Numbered from the stretch's first letter, positions 25,888 through 35,707 are shown. The stretch is 52,819 nt of DNA from Phaeobacter porticola (GCF_001888185.1 NZ_CP016369.1:1-52819); one strand, 5' to 3'. Made by a program: numbers and translations. The notes: generated from the letters alone by a model not told the origin.

Positions 25888-26795
25888 CCCTGAGAACCGC
25901 CATTATCGGCAGCGGAAATATCGGCTGTGACGTGTTGTGCAAGGTGCAGCGCTCAGCTCTGCTGGATTGCACATTGTTTGCAGGGCGCAATGCGGCCTCG
26001 CCGGGGTTGGCATTGGCCCGCACACGGGGCGTTCCGGTGACGGATCGCGGCGCCGAGGGGCTGTTTGCTGCGCTCGACACCTTTGATCTGGTGTTTGACG
26101 CTACATCCTCGGCCGCGCATCAGGCTCATGCGCCGATGCTGGAAGCGGCGGGCAAGGTGGTGGTCAATCTGACCCCGGCCCCCAATGGCGCGCTCTGCGT
26201 GCCGTCGCTGAATGGCGATGATCTGCTGACGGCCCGCAATATCAACATGATCACATGCGGCGGTCAGGCCTCAATCCCGATCGCGCAGGCGATGACAGAG
26301 GCCAACCCGGATATCCATTACGTTGAGGTGGTCTCGTCAATCAGCGCTGAAAGCGCGGGACCGGCAACACGGTTGAACCTCAATCACTATATCGAAACCA
26401 CTGAAAGCGCGCTGAGGCAGTTCACCGGCTGCTCCAACGTCAAAGCGATCTTGAATATCAACCCGGCCAAGCCGAACGTGTATATGCAAACCGCGATATC
26501 GGCGCTGGCGGCGCAGCATGATCTGGCAGCGACTGAGGCAGCCATCGCCAAAGCGGTGACACAGCTGCGGGCGGCTGTGCCAGGCTATGACGTGATTGTC
26601 GAGCCGCATGTCACCGGCGACCGGCTGTTCACGATGGTGCGGGTGACCGGCGCCGGTGATTACCTGGATCCGTCAGCTGGTAATCTGGACATTATCACAG
26701 CTGCGGCCACAAGGATGGCCGAAGCGATCGCCCGTGGTCGGGGCAAGCGAAAGGCTCCTCCGGCGGAGGCATTGCCGATGGAGAGTGTGGCGTGA
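25884..26795 (+). CDS. Acylating acetaldehyde dehydrogenase-like enzyme (MhpF/BphJ family)
   Basis: A 303-residue NAD-dependent enzyme that interconverts acyl-CoA and aldehyde, normally in a channelled complex with the aldolase. The dinucleotide loop AIIGSGNIGCDVL and the catalytic Cys125 in NMITCGGQASIPIAQAM are intact. ETTESALRQFTGC and LNINPAKPNVYMQTAI match the family core. Length is normal. The 4-base overlap with the aldolase gene fits the tight coupling of this pair. In a biosynthetic setting it would reduce an acyl-CoA and hand the aldehyde to the aldolase; the chain length of the acyl group is unknown. Confidence 0.92.
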   Translation: MTLRTAIIGSGNIGCDVLCKVQRSALLDCTLFAGRNAASPGLALARTRGVPVTDRGAEGLFAALDTFDLVFDATSSAAHQAHAPMLEAAGKVVVNLTPAPNGALCVPSLNGDDLLTARNINMITCGGQASIPIAQAMTEANPDIHYVEVVSSISAESAGPATRLNLNHYIETTESALRQFTGCSNVKAILNINPAKPNVYMQTAISALAAQHDLAATEAAIAKAVTQLRAAVPGYDVIVEPHVTGDRLFTMVRVTGAGDYLDPSAGNLDIITAAATRMAEAIARGRGKRKAPPAEALPMESVA

Positions 26796-26852
26796 TGTAT
26801 TACCTGGAGAGCCGCCCGGATGTTCCCGTCCGCATGGTTGAGGGAGGGCGTG

Positions 26853-28112
26853 ATGCCTGACCTCGCCACGGCACATCGCAACACTCCGTTCTGTCCTATC
26901 TTGGAGCTGGCGGGCCGCATCCAGTCGCGGGACAAGCCGGTAGTGGATTTCTCTATCGGGGTGCCAAATTTCACGCCGCCGCAGCGGGTCTATGACGCCG
27001 CCATTGCTGCTATCCATGCGGATCAGTGCCGCTATGGTCCCAGCCGCGGGGAGGCGGGGCTGATCGCCGCCTATCTGCACTATTTGGCGCAGTTGGGACA
27101 GGATCACTTTGGCCCGGTGAACATTGCCGTGGGGCAGGGGGGCAAACATCTGCTCTATTCGCTGTTTCAGGTGCTATTTGAACCCGGTGATACCGTGGTC
27201 ATTCCCGCGCCCTGCTGGCCGACCTATTTTGACATCGCAAGACTGAGCGGGGTTGCAGTGCGCACCCCTTACTGTGGGTTGCATCAGGGTTACAAACTGG
27301 ACCCGGCGACGCTGGAGGCGGCGCTGAGGGGGCGGGTTGTGGCGCTCGTGTTGAACAACCCATCTAACCCCACTGGTGCGCTCTATAGCCAGGCGGAGCT
27401 GGCGGCCCTGGCCGATGTACTGCGCCGCCACGATGTCTGGATCATCAGCGACGATGTTTACCAGCGGTTTGTCTACACGGATGAGCCCTGTCCGCATCTG
27501 CTGGATGTTGCCCCGGATCTGGCTTCCCGGATCATCAAGGTGGACAGCATTTCAAAGCTTTACGGGATGCCGGGGTGGCGTGCCGGGTTGTTGGCTGCGC
27601 CGCCTGAGGTGGCAGAGGCTGTAACGGTGCTGAACAGCAATTCAATTTCCAACATGCCGCCCATGGTTGCCGCCGCGGCAGCCGCGGCACTTGGCGGCGA
27701 TCAGGGCTTTTCGCAGCAGATGACGCACGGCTATCAGGCCCGGCGGGACATCCTGTTGACCGCCTTTGACAGTGCGCCGCAGATCCGCTGCGCCCGCCCC
27801 GGCGGTGCGTTTTACCTGTTTCCTGACATTTCACGGGTGTTCGGGTCCATGCACGGCAAGCAAATGATCAGCACGGATGAGGATCTTTGCAATCTGCTGC
27901 TGGAAGATTACGGCGTCGCGGCTGTGCCTGGGCGTCACTTCGGAGCGCCGGACAATATCCGCCTGTCCTATGCGATTGATGCGGATCAAGTCAAAACGGG
28001 CGCGCGTCAGATTTTGCGGTGTCTGGCAGAGCTGGAAGAAAAGCCAAGAACCACACGGCAGACCCAACCTGGATCAGAGGCACGGGTGCCAGTGATGGAG
28101 GTGGTTTCCTGA
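26853..28112 (+). CDS. PLP-dependent aminotransferase, class I/II
   Basis: A 419-residue fold-type I aminotransferase. The PLP lysine is about Lys235 in DSISKLYGMPGWRAG. Other signatures are VGQGGKHLLYSLFQ, LNNPSNPTGALYS, IISDDVYQRFVY and the closing arginine in NIRLSYAID. GGAGGG lies 8 bases before the ATG at 26853. It ends the cluster, 57 bases after the dehydrogenase gene, and a large hairpin follows. The expected role is to convert the 4-hydroxy-2-oxo acid made by the aldolase into a gamma-hydroxy alpha-amino acid. Sequence alone does not fix the substrate. Confidence 0.92.
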   Translation: MPDLATAHRNTPFCPILELAGRIQSRDKPVVDFSIGVPNFTPPQRVYDAAIAAIHADQCRYGPSRGEAGLIAAYLHYLAQLGQDHFGPVNIAVGQGGKHLLYSLFQVLFEPGDTVVIPAPCWPTYFDIARLSGVAVRTPYCGLHQGYKLDPATLEAALRGRVVALVLNNPSNPTGALYSQAELAALADVLRRHDVWIISDDVYQRFVYTDEPCPHLLDVAPDLASRIIKVDSISKLYGMPGWRAGLLAAPPEVAEAVTVLNSNSISNMPPMVAAAAAAALGGDQGFSQQMTHGYQARRDILLTAFDSAPQIRCARPGGAFYLFPDISRVFGSMHGKQMISTDEDLCNLLLEDYGVAAVPGRHFGAPDNIRLSYAIDADQVKTGARQILRCLAELEEKPRTTRQTQPGSEARVPVMEVVS

Positions 28113-28114
28113 CA

Positions 28115-28153
28115 GATCTGCGATGGGCAGGCTTCCTGCCCGTCGCCCAGATC
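28115..28153 (+). terminator. Large stem-loop at the end of the biosynthetic cluster
   Basis: GGGCAGG (28125-28131) pairs with CCTGCCC (28135-28141) over a CTT loop, and GATCTG (28115-28120) pairs with CAGATC (28148-28153) outside it. It starts 2 bases after the aminotransferase stop. There is no T run, so it may end transcription weakly or protect the 3' end. Confidence 0.55.
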
Positions 28154-28529
28154 GGTTGTCCTATTCTAGTCACGTTAGGCCAGTTGTGTCGGTCCTGAAG
28201 CAGCCGGGCGTTGGTACTATGGACCCAGCTCAAGACACGGTGATCGCCTGCCAGACCAATAGCGACCATCTCGGCTTCGAACACCTGAATTGGGCGCTCT
28301 CGGGTGCTGCCTTCGAATTTACAGTAATATAGCGGCGCACGGCGTTTCTGGATCAGATCCTGGATGTCAGGAGGCGCGGTTTATGTGCGTTCCGCAGTCG
28401 CTTAGCCAGCCACCAACAGCGGTCTGAATGTTGGCCGCCGCCGTGTGGGCCGCTGCACGCACCACACCGGCTTCTATACTCCGCGCTGCCTCCGGTTGGA
28501 GACCTGAGGCCTCTTCCCACTGACGCCAG
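28154..28529. other. Intergenic region with a possible gene fragment
   Basis: A minus-strand open stretch at about 28145-28345 reads in part APLYYCKFEGSTRERP and EAEMVAIGLAGDHRVL, which looks more protein-like than neighbouring frames, but it has no start and no family I recognise. It may be the remnant of a deleted gene at the boundary between the biosynthetic cluster and the glycine module. No RNA gene or IS end is visible. Confidence 0.35.
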
Positions 28530-29573
28530 CTACATCGCTCGGGTTTCGACTTGGGTGGTTTCCGACTGACGGAACCGGCGAGGGCGCATGGTTTCCGGGG
28601 CAACCCCGCGAAAGGCGCTGCGGCGAATGACATCCGGCGAATGGCCATAGGTCTCGCGGATATGCTGGCTAAGGCTCTGATAGCTGCCAAATCCGGTGGC
28701 GACCGCGACTTGACGTATCGGAATATCGGTCTGGGTCAGCAGCTGATGGGCGCGCTCCACCCGTAGCGCGCGATAAACACTGAGCGGTGAGCGGTCGAAA
28801 TGGCGGGTAAAGCGGCGTTGCAGGCAGCGGGTGGAGACATTGAGCGCTGCGGCCAGTTCGGCAACCGACAGGGGCACTTCGATATGATCCTGCATCACCG
28901 CCAGCGATTGCGAAATCAGCTGATCACCAGCGGATTTCTGTTCCAGATTGAGCGCAATGCGGCTCTTGATGGGGCGTTTGCCGGTATCAAGGCCAAGGTA
29001 ATGCGCCATTCCGTCGGCGGCAAGACGTCCGCAATCAGTAGCGATGATGTCCAGTAACATCCGTGGAATCGCAAATCCGCTGATCGCGGAATGAACTGAA
29101 CCGGAGATGGCGGTCGCCGCACCATTTTTATCCTGTCGCAGGCTGCATTCGCCCGCTGAGGCCAGGAAATTCGGATGGATCGCCAGATCATGATCCTGAC
29201 CACGCGCCAGCGCATCTAGCAAAAACACAGCCCCCCCAACAAAGGCGCTGCGATCGGCAAGCCGCATCACCTGATTGACGCGGGCGCGTTCTTTGGCATC
29301 CAGCTGCCAGCGGGTGTGAATGTCGCCGAGAAAAATGACCAATCTACGGGGCCGGGCAACCGCAGAGTCGCAGGACAACATGTCCAGCCCGCAGACGCGC
29401 ACTCTATACTGCACCTCATCCAAAAGATCGTTTGCGGCCTGAAACAGGTCGGTGACAATCTGTGCGCTTGACCGGGGTGCGCCTTCGGGCAGGATCACGT
29501 CGATATGGCGCAGCTGGCGGCCTTGGGCGAGAGCAAAGCCGGTGTCGCTGTAGCGGGGAGAATACTGGGTCAT
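28530..29573 (-). CDS. GlxA-like AraC-family regulator
   Basis: A 347-residue regulator with an N-terminal DJ-1/PfpI-like amidotransferase fold (about residues 18-190, from RHIDVILPEGAPRSSAQIV to AISGFAIPRMLLDIIAT) and a C-terminal AraC HTH domain (about 230-325, LSVAELAAALNVSTRCLQRRF and VAVATGFGSYQSLSQHIRE). GlxA-type regulators often control metabolism of glycine betaine derivatives, carnitine or amino acids. It follows gcvP by 92 bases on the same strand and could regulate or be part of the glycine module. The ATG at 29573 has GAGAGGCAG just upstream; a longer reading from 29648 lacks such a site. Confidence 0.88.
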   Translation of the reverse strand: MTQYSPRYSDTGFALAQGRQLRHIDVILPEGAPRSSAQIVTDLFQAANDLLDEVQYRVRVCGLDMLSCDSAVARPRRLVIFLGDIHTRWQLDAKERARVNQVMRLADRSAFVGGAVFLLDALARGQDHDLAIHPNFLASAGECSLRQDKNGAATAISGSVHSAISGFAIPRMLLDIIATDCGRLAADGMAHYLGLDTGKRPIKSRIALNLEQKSAGDQLISQSLAVMQDHIEVPLSVAELAAALNVSTRCLQRRFTRHFDRSPLSVYRALRVERAHQLLTQTDIPIRQVAVATGFGSYQSLSQHIRETYGHSPDVIRRSAFRGVAPETMRPRRFRQSETTQVETRAM

Positions 29574-29665
29574 CTGTCTGCCTCTCGTACGGTGGTGACG
29601 TGGATGGGTCCGGGCAGGGGCGCCGCCGACGGATCGGCGACGCCTCATGTTTTAGGGAGCAGGGG

Positions 29666-32521
29666 TTATTCTGCGTCCTCTGCGTAATCCTCCATCGGAG
29701 GGCAGGTGCAGATCAGGTTGCGATCGCCATAGGCGTTGTCGACGCGGTTCACCGCCGGCCAGTATTTATCAACACCAAGGTTACCCGGAGGGAAGCAGGC
29801 CTGCTCGCGCGAATAGGGGCGATCCCACTCACCGACCAGATCGCGCACAGTGTGCGGTGCGTGCTTCAGCGGGTTGTTTTCGGCATCAATCTTACCGTCG
29901 ATGATATCCTGTGCTTCCGAACGGATGGACAGCATAGCCTCGCAGAAGCGGTCCAGCTCGTCCTTGGGTTCGGATTCCGTCGGCTCCACCATCAGGGTGC
30001 CTGCGACCGGCCAGGACATGGTCGGTGCGTGGAACCCGCTGTCGATCAGACGCTTGGCCACATCGTCCACGCTGACTCCGGCCTCGGTGTCGAGGGGGCG
30101 GGTGTCCAGAATGCACTCATGCGCAACCCGGCCTGTGGTCGAGGTGTAGAGGATCGGATAAGCATCCTTCAGGCGCGCTGCGATATAGTTGGCGTTGAGA
30201 ATTGCCACCTTGGTTGCCTGAGTCAGGCCTCCGCCACCCATCAGCAGGATATAAGCCCAGCTGACCGGTAGGATCGAGGGCGAACCGAACGGCGCCGCCG
30301 ACACCGGACCCACGGCGGTGCCGTATTCCGGGTGACCTGGCAGGTGCTCTATCAGATGCGCCTTGACGCCAATCGGACCCATGCCGGGGCCACCACCACC
30401 ATGCGGAATGCAGAAGGTCTTGTGCAGGTTCAGGTGGCTGACGTCACCGCCAATGTCACCCGGACGAGACAGACCCACCATTGCGTTCATGTTGGCGCCG
30501 TCGATGTACACCTGACCGCCGTGATCATGGGTGATCTGGCAGACCTCTTGCACGGTTTCTTCAAACACGCCGTGGGTAGAGGGGTAGGTGATCATGCAGC
30601 CCGCAAGATGGTCAGAATGCTTCTCTGCCTTTTCGCGGAAATCTGCGACATCAATGTTGCCATCTTCGTCAGCTTTGATCGGAACCACTTTCCAGCCAAC
30701 CATCTGTGCGGAGGCAGGATTGGTGCCGTGGGCCGACGTGGGGATCAGGCAGACATTGCGATGCGCCTGGCCACGCGATGCGTGGTAGCCGCGAATGGTC
30801 AAAAGGCCTGCGTATTCACCCTGCGCACCAGAGTTCGGCTGCTGGGAAATCGCGTCATAGCCGGTGATCTGGCACAGCTTGTCGTTCAGATCGTCGATCA
30901 TCTGGTGGTAACCCTGCGCCTGATCTTCGGGAACGAAGGGGTGCAGGTTACTGAATTCCGGCCAGGTGACCGGGATCATTTCGATGGTCGCGTTCAGCTT
31001 CATGGTGCAGGAGCCAAGCGGGATCATCGCGCGGTCCAGCGCCAGATCGCGGTCGGCCAGACGGCGCATGTAGCGGGTGATCTCTGCTTCGGCCCGGTTC
31101 TTGTGGAAGATCGGGTGCGTGAGATACGCGCTGTCGCGCAGCATGGCTTCGGGCAGACGGTACTGCTTGTTGGAGCTGTCGTCCTTGCGTTCGATGCCAA
31201 AAGCACCCCAGACGGCCTCGATGGTTTCGGGGCGGGTCTGTTCGTCCAGCGAGATACCAACCTTGGTTTCGCCGACGCGGCGCAGGTTGATGCCCCGCTG
31301 CACAGCGGCTTCCATGACGGTTTTTTGCAGGTGACCAACTTCGACGGTGATGGTGTCAAAAAAGACTTCCGGCTCAACCTTGAACCCGGCCTCTTCCAGA
31401 CCAGCCGCCAGACGCGCAGTCTTGCGGTGGACGGACTGGGCAATCGCCTTGATGCCATCGGGGCCGTGGTAGACGGCATACATCGATGCGATCACCGCCA
31501 GCAGCGCCTGTGCAGTACAGACGTTGGAGTTGGCTTTTTCGCGGCGGATGTGCTGTTCGCGTGTTTGCAACGACAGGCGATAGGCCTTGTTGCCACGCGC
31601 GTCGATGGACACACCAATGATCCGGCCGGGCATGGAGCGTTTCAGCTTGTCGCTGGTCGCCATATAAGCCGCGTGCGGGCCGCCGTAGCCCATGGGAACG
31701 CCAAATCGCTGGGTGGAGCCGATGGCGATATCTGCGCCCATTTCACCGGGGGGTTTCAGCAGCGCCAGCGACAGGATGTCGGCGGCCACAACTGCGATGC
31801 CCTTGTGTTCGTGCAGGGCGGCGATCTGGTCGCTGAAGTCGGTGACGTGACCATGGGTGCCGGGATACTGGAAGATCGCGCCAAAGACGGCGCCCGCGTC
31901 CAGCTCTGCCGGTTCGGCAACCACAACATCGATGCCCAGAGGCTCGGCGCGGGTCTTGATCACGGCGACGGTTTGCGGGTGGCAGTTCTTGTCCACGAAG
32001 AAGGCCGCGTTATTCGCCTTGGAGCGCGACCCACGATGGGCCATCGCCATGGCTTCGGCGGCGGCAGTGGCTTCGTCGAGCAGCGAGGCATTGGCCACCG
32101 GCAGGCCGGTCAGATCGCTGACCATGGTCTGGAAGTTCAACAGCGCCTCAAGACGGCCCTGCGAAATCTCGGGCTGGTAGGGCGTGTAAGCCGTGTACCA
32201 GGCGGGGTTTTCCAGAATATTGCGCAGGATCGGCGCGGGCGTGGTGGTGCCGTGGTAGCCCTGGCCGATCAGGGAGGTCAGGACCTTGTTCTTGCCCGCG
32301 ATCTCTTTCATGTGGAAGAGCGCATCGCGTTCGGTCATCGCCGAACCCCAGTCCAGCGCCTCTTTCTGGCGGATGGCAGGCGGCACGGTGGCGTCGATCA
32401 GCTCATCGAGGGTGTTGAAGCCGATCACCTTCAGCATATCAGCCATTTCACGCGGGCTTGGCCCGATGTGGCGGCGATTGGCAAAGTCGTAGGCTTCGTA
32501 ATCAGTCAGTTTGAAGGCCAT
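29666..32521 (-). CDS. gcvP: Glycine dehydrogenase (decarboxylating), P protein
   Basis: A 951-residue, single-chain P protein of the glycine cleavage system. It decarboxylates glycine on PLP and passes the aminomethyl group to the lipoyl arm of H protein. The start [20 protein letters not shown] is typical. The PLP lysine lies in [20 protein letters not shown], and both halves of the ancestral duplication are complete ([37 protein letters not shown]). It is the last gcv gene of the minus-strand run lpdA-lipA-symporter-gcvT-gcvH-gcvP. The spacer to gcvH contains two stem-loops. Confidence 0.97.
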   Translation of the reverse strand: MAFKLTDYEAYDFANRRHIGPSPREMADMLKVIGFNTLDELIDATVPPAIRQKEALDWGSAMTERDALFHMKEIAGKNKVLTSLIGQGYHGTTTPAPILRNILENPAWYTAYTPYQPEISQGRLEALLNFQTMVSDLTGLPVANASLLDEATAAAEAMAMAHRGSRSKANNAAFFVDKNCHPQTVAVIKTRAEPLGIDVVVAEPAELDAGAVFGAIFQYPGTHGHVTDFSDQIAALHEHKGIAVVAADILSLALLKPPGEMGADIAIGSTQRFGVPMGYGGPHAAYMATSDKLKRSMPGRIIGVSIDARGNKAYRLSLQTREQHIRREKANSNVCTAQALLAVIASMYAVYHGPDGIKAIAQSVHRKTARLAAGLEEAGFKVEPEVFFDTITVEVGHLQKTVMEAAVQRGINLRRVGETKVGISLDEQTRPETIEAVWGAFGIERKDDSSNKQYRLPEAMLRDSAYLTHPIFHKNRAEAEITRYMRRLADRDLALDRAMIPLGSCTMKLNATIEMIPVTWPEFSNLHPFVPEDQAQGYHQMIDDLNDKLCQITGYDAISQQPNSGAQGEYAGLLTIRGYHASRGQAHRNVCLIPTSAHGTNPASAQMVGWKVVPIKADEDGNIDVADFREKAEKHSDHLAGCMITYPSTHGVFEETVQEVCQITHDHGGQVYIDGANMNAMVGLSRPGDIGGDVSHLNLHKTFCIPHGGGGPGMGPIGVKAHLIEHLPGHPEYGTAVGPVSAAPFGSPSILPVSWAYILLMGGGGLTQATKVAILNANYIAARLKDAYPILYTSTTGRVAHECILDTRPLDTEAGVSVDDVAKRLIDSGFHAPTMSWPVAGTLMVEPTESEPKDELDRFCEAMLSIRSEAQDIIDGKIDAENNPLKHAPHTVRDLVGEWDRPYSREQACFPPGNLGVDKYWPAVNRVDNAYGDRNLICTCPPMEDYAEDAE

Positions 32522-32545
32522 GGGAATGTCCTAATTCGTGGTGGT

Positions 32546-32567
32546 CCCGCCGGACCATACCGGCGGG
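32546..32567 (-). other. Stem-loop in the gcvH-gcvP spacer
   Basis: CCCGCCGG (32546-32553) pairs with CCGGCGGG (32560-32567) around ACCATA. A second GC-rich dyad (CGGGCC...GGCCCG) lies at about 32584-32611. Neither is followed by T residues. They may adjust the relative amounts of H and P protein messages by processing or partial termination. Confidence 0.5.
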
Positions 32568-32621
32568 TAATCAAGGGAGGGATCGGGCCAGCACGACAGC
32601 CGGCCCGGCCCATCAGCAGGA

Positions 32622-32987
32622 TCAGCCGATCAGGGCCTTGTAGCCGTCCAGATCCATCAGATCTTCCAGCTGGGCGCTGTCGGAGAGCTTGATCTTGTAG
32701 ATCCAGGCCGCGCCTTCGGGGTCTTCGTTCAGGGCGCTGGGGTTGTCGGCCAGATCTTCGTTCACGGCGGTGATTTCACCATCCAGAGGCGCGTAGATTT
32801 CCGACGCCGCTTTCACCGATTCAATGACGCCGATCTCGCCGCCTTTTTCGAATTCTTCACCGCTGTCCTGCTGCTCGACAAAGACAACTTCGCCCAGCTG
32901 ATCAGCCGCGTGTTTGGTGATGCCGAGCGTGGCGGTGTCGCCCTCGACGGTGATCCATTCGTGATCTTCGGAATAATAGGTGGTCAT
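32622..32987 (-). CDS. gcvH: Glycine cleavage system H protein
   Basis: A 121-residue lipoyl carrier. The lipoylated lysine is Lys59 in GVIESVKAASEIYAPLDG, and the N-terminal YYSEDHEWITVEGDTATLGI is diagnostic. It carries the aminomethyl group between P and T proteins and is reoxidised by dihydrolipoyl dehydrogenase. It starts 18 bases after the gcvT stop, so the two are co-transcribed. A dedicated lipA gene for lipoyl insertion lies in the same run of genes. Confidence 0.97.
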   Translation of the reverse strand: MTTYYSEDHEWITVEGDTATLGITKHAADQLGEVVFVEQQDSGEEFEKGGEIGVIESVKAASEIYAPLDGEITAVNEDLADNPSALNEDPEGAAWIYKIKLSDSAQLEDLMDLDGYKALIG

Positions 32988-33005
32988 CTCGGGTACTCCT
33001 GGAGC

Positions 33006-34103
33006 TTAGCGTTTGTAGTTCTGGGTGACGAATGGCAGGGCGACGATTTCTGCGTCATGGGCCTTGCCACGAATGATCAGTTTGACCTGTTCGCCGGTTT
33101 TGCCGTGCGGGGCAGCGACATAGCCCATGGCGACCGGGCCGCCGACGGTGGGTCCAAAACAACCGGAGGTGATTTCACCAATGGTGTTGCCTTCGGCGCA
33201 TTGGATCTCAACGTGCTGACGGGCAGGGGCGCGACCGGAGGGTTTGATCCCGACCAGTTTCTTGGCGGCACCGTCGGCCAGCTCTTTCTGGATACGGTCA
33301 GCACCGGGGAAACCGCCCTCTTCCTTGCGGCGTTTCTGGATCGCCCAGGCCAGCGAGGCCTCAATCGGAGAGGTGGACTGGTCAATGTCGTTACCATAGA
33401 GGCAGAGACCCGCTTCCAGACGCAGGGAGTCACGCGCGCCCAGACCAGCCGGCTCGCAGTCATCATGCGCGAGGAACAGTTTGGTGATGCGTTCGGCGTC
33501 TGCATCGGGGATGGAAATCTCATAGCCGTCTTCGCCGGTGTAGCCGAGGCGCGACAGGCGGCATTCCACACCGTCGATATCGGCGACGATGGTTTCCATG
33601 AATTTCATCTCACGGGCAGCGGGGCACAGATCGCCCACTACATTTTCAGCGGCGGGGCCCTGAACAGCCACCAGCGCGCGGTCGAAGATCTCGGTCACTT
33701 CAACGCCGTCGAGATGCGCCTTCATGTGGGGGATGTCCTGATGACGCAGGGCCGCGTTCACCACCACGAAATAATGGTCGCCCGCGTTGGAGACGATGAG
33801 GTCATCCATGATGCCGCCGTCTTCATTGGTAAAGAAACCATAGCGCGCCTTGCCTTCCTTGAGGGTGGCATAGGCCTGCGGGCAGATCGCTTCCAGTTTC
33901 TCGCCGACGTTGTCGCCGCGCAGGATCACCTGACCCATGTGGCTGACATCGAACAGCGCAGCTTTCTCGCGGCACTGCTTGTGCTCTCCCATGATGCCCA
34001 TGGGATATTGAACCGGCATTTCCCAGCCGGCAAAGTCGACCATCTTGCCGCCGAGGGCGACATGCAGGTCATAGAGCGGAGTACGTTTCGGCGCGTCGGT
34101 CAT
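33006..34103 (-). CDS. gcvT: Aminomethyltransferase, glycine cleavage T protein
   Basis: A 365-residue folate enzyme that releases ammonia from the H-protein-bound aminomethyl group and forms methylene-tetrahydrofolate. The N-terminal TPLYDLHVALGGKMVDFAGWEMPVQ, the DVSHMGQ motif and GYTGEDGYEISIP are as in the family. Length is normal. AAGGGCAAG precedes the start. A GC-rich hairpin separates it from the symporter gene upstream. Confidence 0.97.
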   Translation of the reverse strand: MTDAPKRTPLYDLHVALGGKMVDFAGWEMPVQYPMGIMGEHKQCREKAALFDVSHMGQVILRGDNVGEKLEAICPQAYATLKEGKARYGFFTNEDGGIMDDLIVSNAGDHYFVVVNAALRHQDIPHMKAHLDGVEVTEIFDRALVAVQGPAAENVVGDLCPAAREMKFMETIVADIDGVECRLSRLGYTGEDGYEISIPDADAERITKLFLAHDDCEPAGLGARDSLRLEAGLCLYGNDIDQSTSPIEASLAWAIQKRRKEEGGFPGADRIQKELADGAAKKLVGIKPSGRAPARQHVEIQCAEGNTIGEITSGCFGPTVGGPVAMGYVAAPHGKTGEQVKLIIRGKAHDAEIVALPFVTQNYKR

Positions 34104-34139
34104 AGCGTCTTGCCCTTGAATTGGAGTGTGAAAGGAACC

Positions 34140-34163
34140 GGGGCGCGACGCCTGCCGCGCCCC
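34140..34163 (-). terminator. GC-rich hairpin between symporter gene and gcvT
   Basis: GGGGCGCG (34140-34147) and CGCGCCCC (34156-34163) form a perfect 8-bp stem, 18 bp past the symporter stop. On the minus strand only short T runs follow, so read-through into gcvT is likely. Confidence 0.5.
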
Positions 34164-34181
34164 GATGTAGATTGATTTTGG

Positions 34182-35558
34182 TTATTCTGCCGCGCCTTTG
34201 CTCGGCTCTTCAGTCTGCCCGTTGGAGGCAAAAAACTCCTTGGTCACCTTGAAGACAACCGGGCTCAGCAGGGCGAGAGCGATCAGGTTCGGGATCGCCA
34301 TCATGGCGTTCAGCGTGTCTGCCAGCAGCCAGATGAAGCCAAGATCAGCGGTCGCACCGAAGTAGATCGCCACGATCCACAACACACGGTAGCCGATCAG
34401 CACCTTGGCGCCCAGCAGGTAGCCGACGCATTTCTCGCCATAGTAGGACCAGCCCAGAATGGTGGTAAAGGCAAAGATCGACAGCGCGATGGCAATCACA
34501 TAGCCGCCAAAGCCGGGCAGGGAGGTTTCAAACGCCAGCGAGGTCAGCGCAGCACCACTTTCGCCCGATGTCCAGGCGCCGGAGGCGATGATGGCCAGAC
34601 CGGTGATGGAGCAGACGATGATGGTGTCGATGAACGTGCCCAGCATCGCGATCAGACCCTGGTTTACCGGACCTTTGGTCTCAGCTGCGGCATGCGCAAT
34701 CGGAGCGGAGCCCAGACCAGCTTCGTTCGAGAACACGCCACGCGCCACACCAAAGCGGATCGCGGCCCAGACAGCGGCACCGGCAAAGCCACCTTCAGCA
34801 GCGGAAGGGGTGAAGGCATAGGTGAAAACCAGACCCAAGGCGTTGCCCAGTTGGTCGGCGTTGATGATCAGCACCAGCAGACCGATGGTGATATAGCTGA
34901 CGGCCATGAAAGGCACCAGCTTACCGGCCACCGCACCAATGCGGGTGATGCCGCCGAGGATGACGGCACCGGTCAGCGCCATCAGCACGATACCGGTGAT
35001 GGACGGGTTGAAACCAAAGTTGGTTTCCAGCACCTGCGCCACACCGTTGGCCTGCACACCGTTGCCGATCCCAAAGGCGGCAATTGCACCGAACAGGGCA
35101 AAGGCAAAGCCCAGCCAAGCCCATTTCTGGCCAAGACCATTTTTGATGTAATACATCGGGCCGCCGACATAGTTGCCCTGACCGTCCTGCTCGCGGTATT
35201 TCACCGCCAGCACGGCCTCAGAATATTTGGTGGCCATGCCCACGAGTGCGGTCATCCACATCCAGAACAGCGCGCCGGGACCGCCGAGGAACACGGCGGT
35301 TGCAACGCCGGCGATGTTGCCAGTGCCGATGGTGGCGGACAGCGCGGTCATCAGCGCGTTAAACGGGGTGATCTGACCGTCGCCATCGCCAGCTTCACGG
35401 CCTTTGAACAGCAGCGCAAAGCCGGTGCCAATGCGCAGGATCGGCATCAGCTTCAGCCCGATCTGCAAGAACAGACCGACGCCGAGAATGAGGACCAGCA
35501 TCAGCGGGCCCCAGACGATCCCGTTGATATAGCCCACAATTGAATTCAGAACTTCCAT
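34182..35558 (-). CDS. Sodium:alanine/glycine symporter (AGCS family)
   Basis: A 458-residue inner-membrane symporter with about 11 hydrophobic segments. The conserved features include ATIGTGNIAGVATAVFLGGPGALFWMW near the N-terminus and RGVFSNEAGLGSAPIAHAAA, typical of the AlsT/DagA/GlyP group. It should import alanine or glycine with Na+. GGGAGG precedes the start. Its position between lipA and gcvT suggests it feeds glycine to the cleavage system. Distinguishing glycine from alanine preference is not possible from sequence alone. Confidence 0.92.
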   Translation of the reverse strand: MEVLNSIVGYINGIVWGPLMLVLILGVGLFLQIGLKLMPILRIGTGFALLFKGREAGDGDGQITPFNALMTALSATIGTGNIAGVATAVFLGGPGALFWMWMTALVGMATKYSEAVLAVKYREQDGQGNYVGGPMYYIKNGLGQKWAWLGFAFALFGAIAAFGIGNGVQANGVAQVLETNFGFNPSITGIVLMALTGAVILGGITRIGAVAGKLVPFMAVSYITIGLLVLIINADQLGNALGLVFTYAFTPSAAEGGFAGAAVWAAIRFGVARGVFSNEAGLGSAPIAHAAAETKGPVNQGLIAMLGTFIDTIIVCSITGLAIIASGAWTSGESGAALTSLAFETSLPGFGGYVIAIALSIFAFTTILGWSYYGEKCVGYLLGAKVLIGYRVLWIVAIYFGATADLGFIWLLADTLNAMMAIPNLIALALLSPVVFKVTKEFFASNGQTEEPSKGAAE

Positions 35559-35707
35559 ATTTTTCCTCCCTTTAGGTGGTATTCTCTGGCCTTAGATTGC
35601 CTGTCCCAGCCTTTGCTGCGGTTCGCGACCGGTGACAAGTCGTTTTCTGGGTTCCGCCCCTCCTGCCGCGACCGACCAGCCGCGGGGCAGACCCCAAATG
35701 CGGGGAT

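Noticed and set aside
24829-26795. Aldolase-dehydrogenase pair read as part of aromatic meta-cleavage catabolism
   Set aside because: No ring-cleavage dioxygenase, hydrolase or hydratase gene lies in the surrounding 50 kb, and the neighbours are ligases and an aminotransferase.
30332-32692. Very long open frame (786 codons) antisense to gcvP
   Set aside because: It mirrors the codon bias of the GC-rich gcvP gene, has no domain-like composition and gcvP is unquestionable.
35559-35707. Possible glycine riboswitch upstream of the symporter and gcv genes
   Set aside because: Searched by eye on the minus strand for the conserved aptamer cores; none of the expected paired elements was found here or upstream of gcvT or gcvH.
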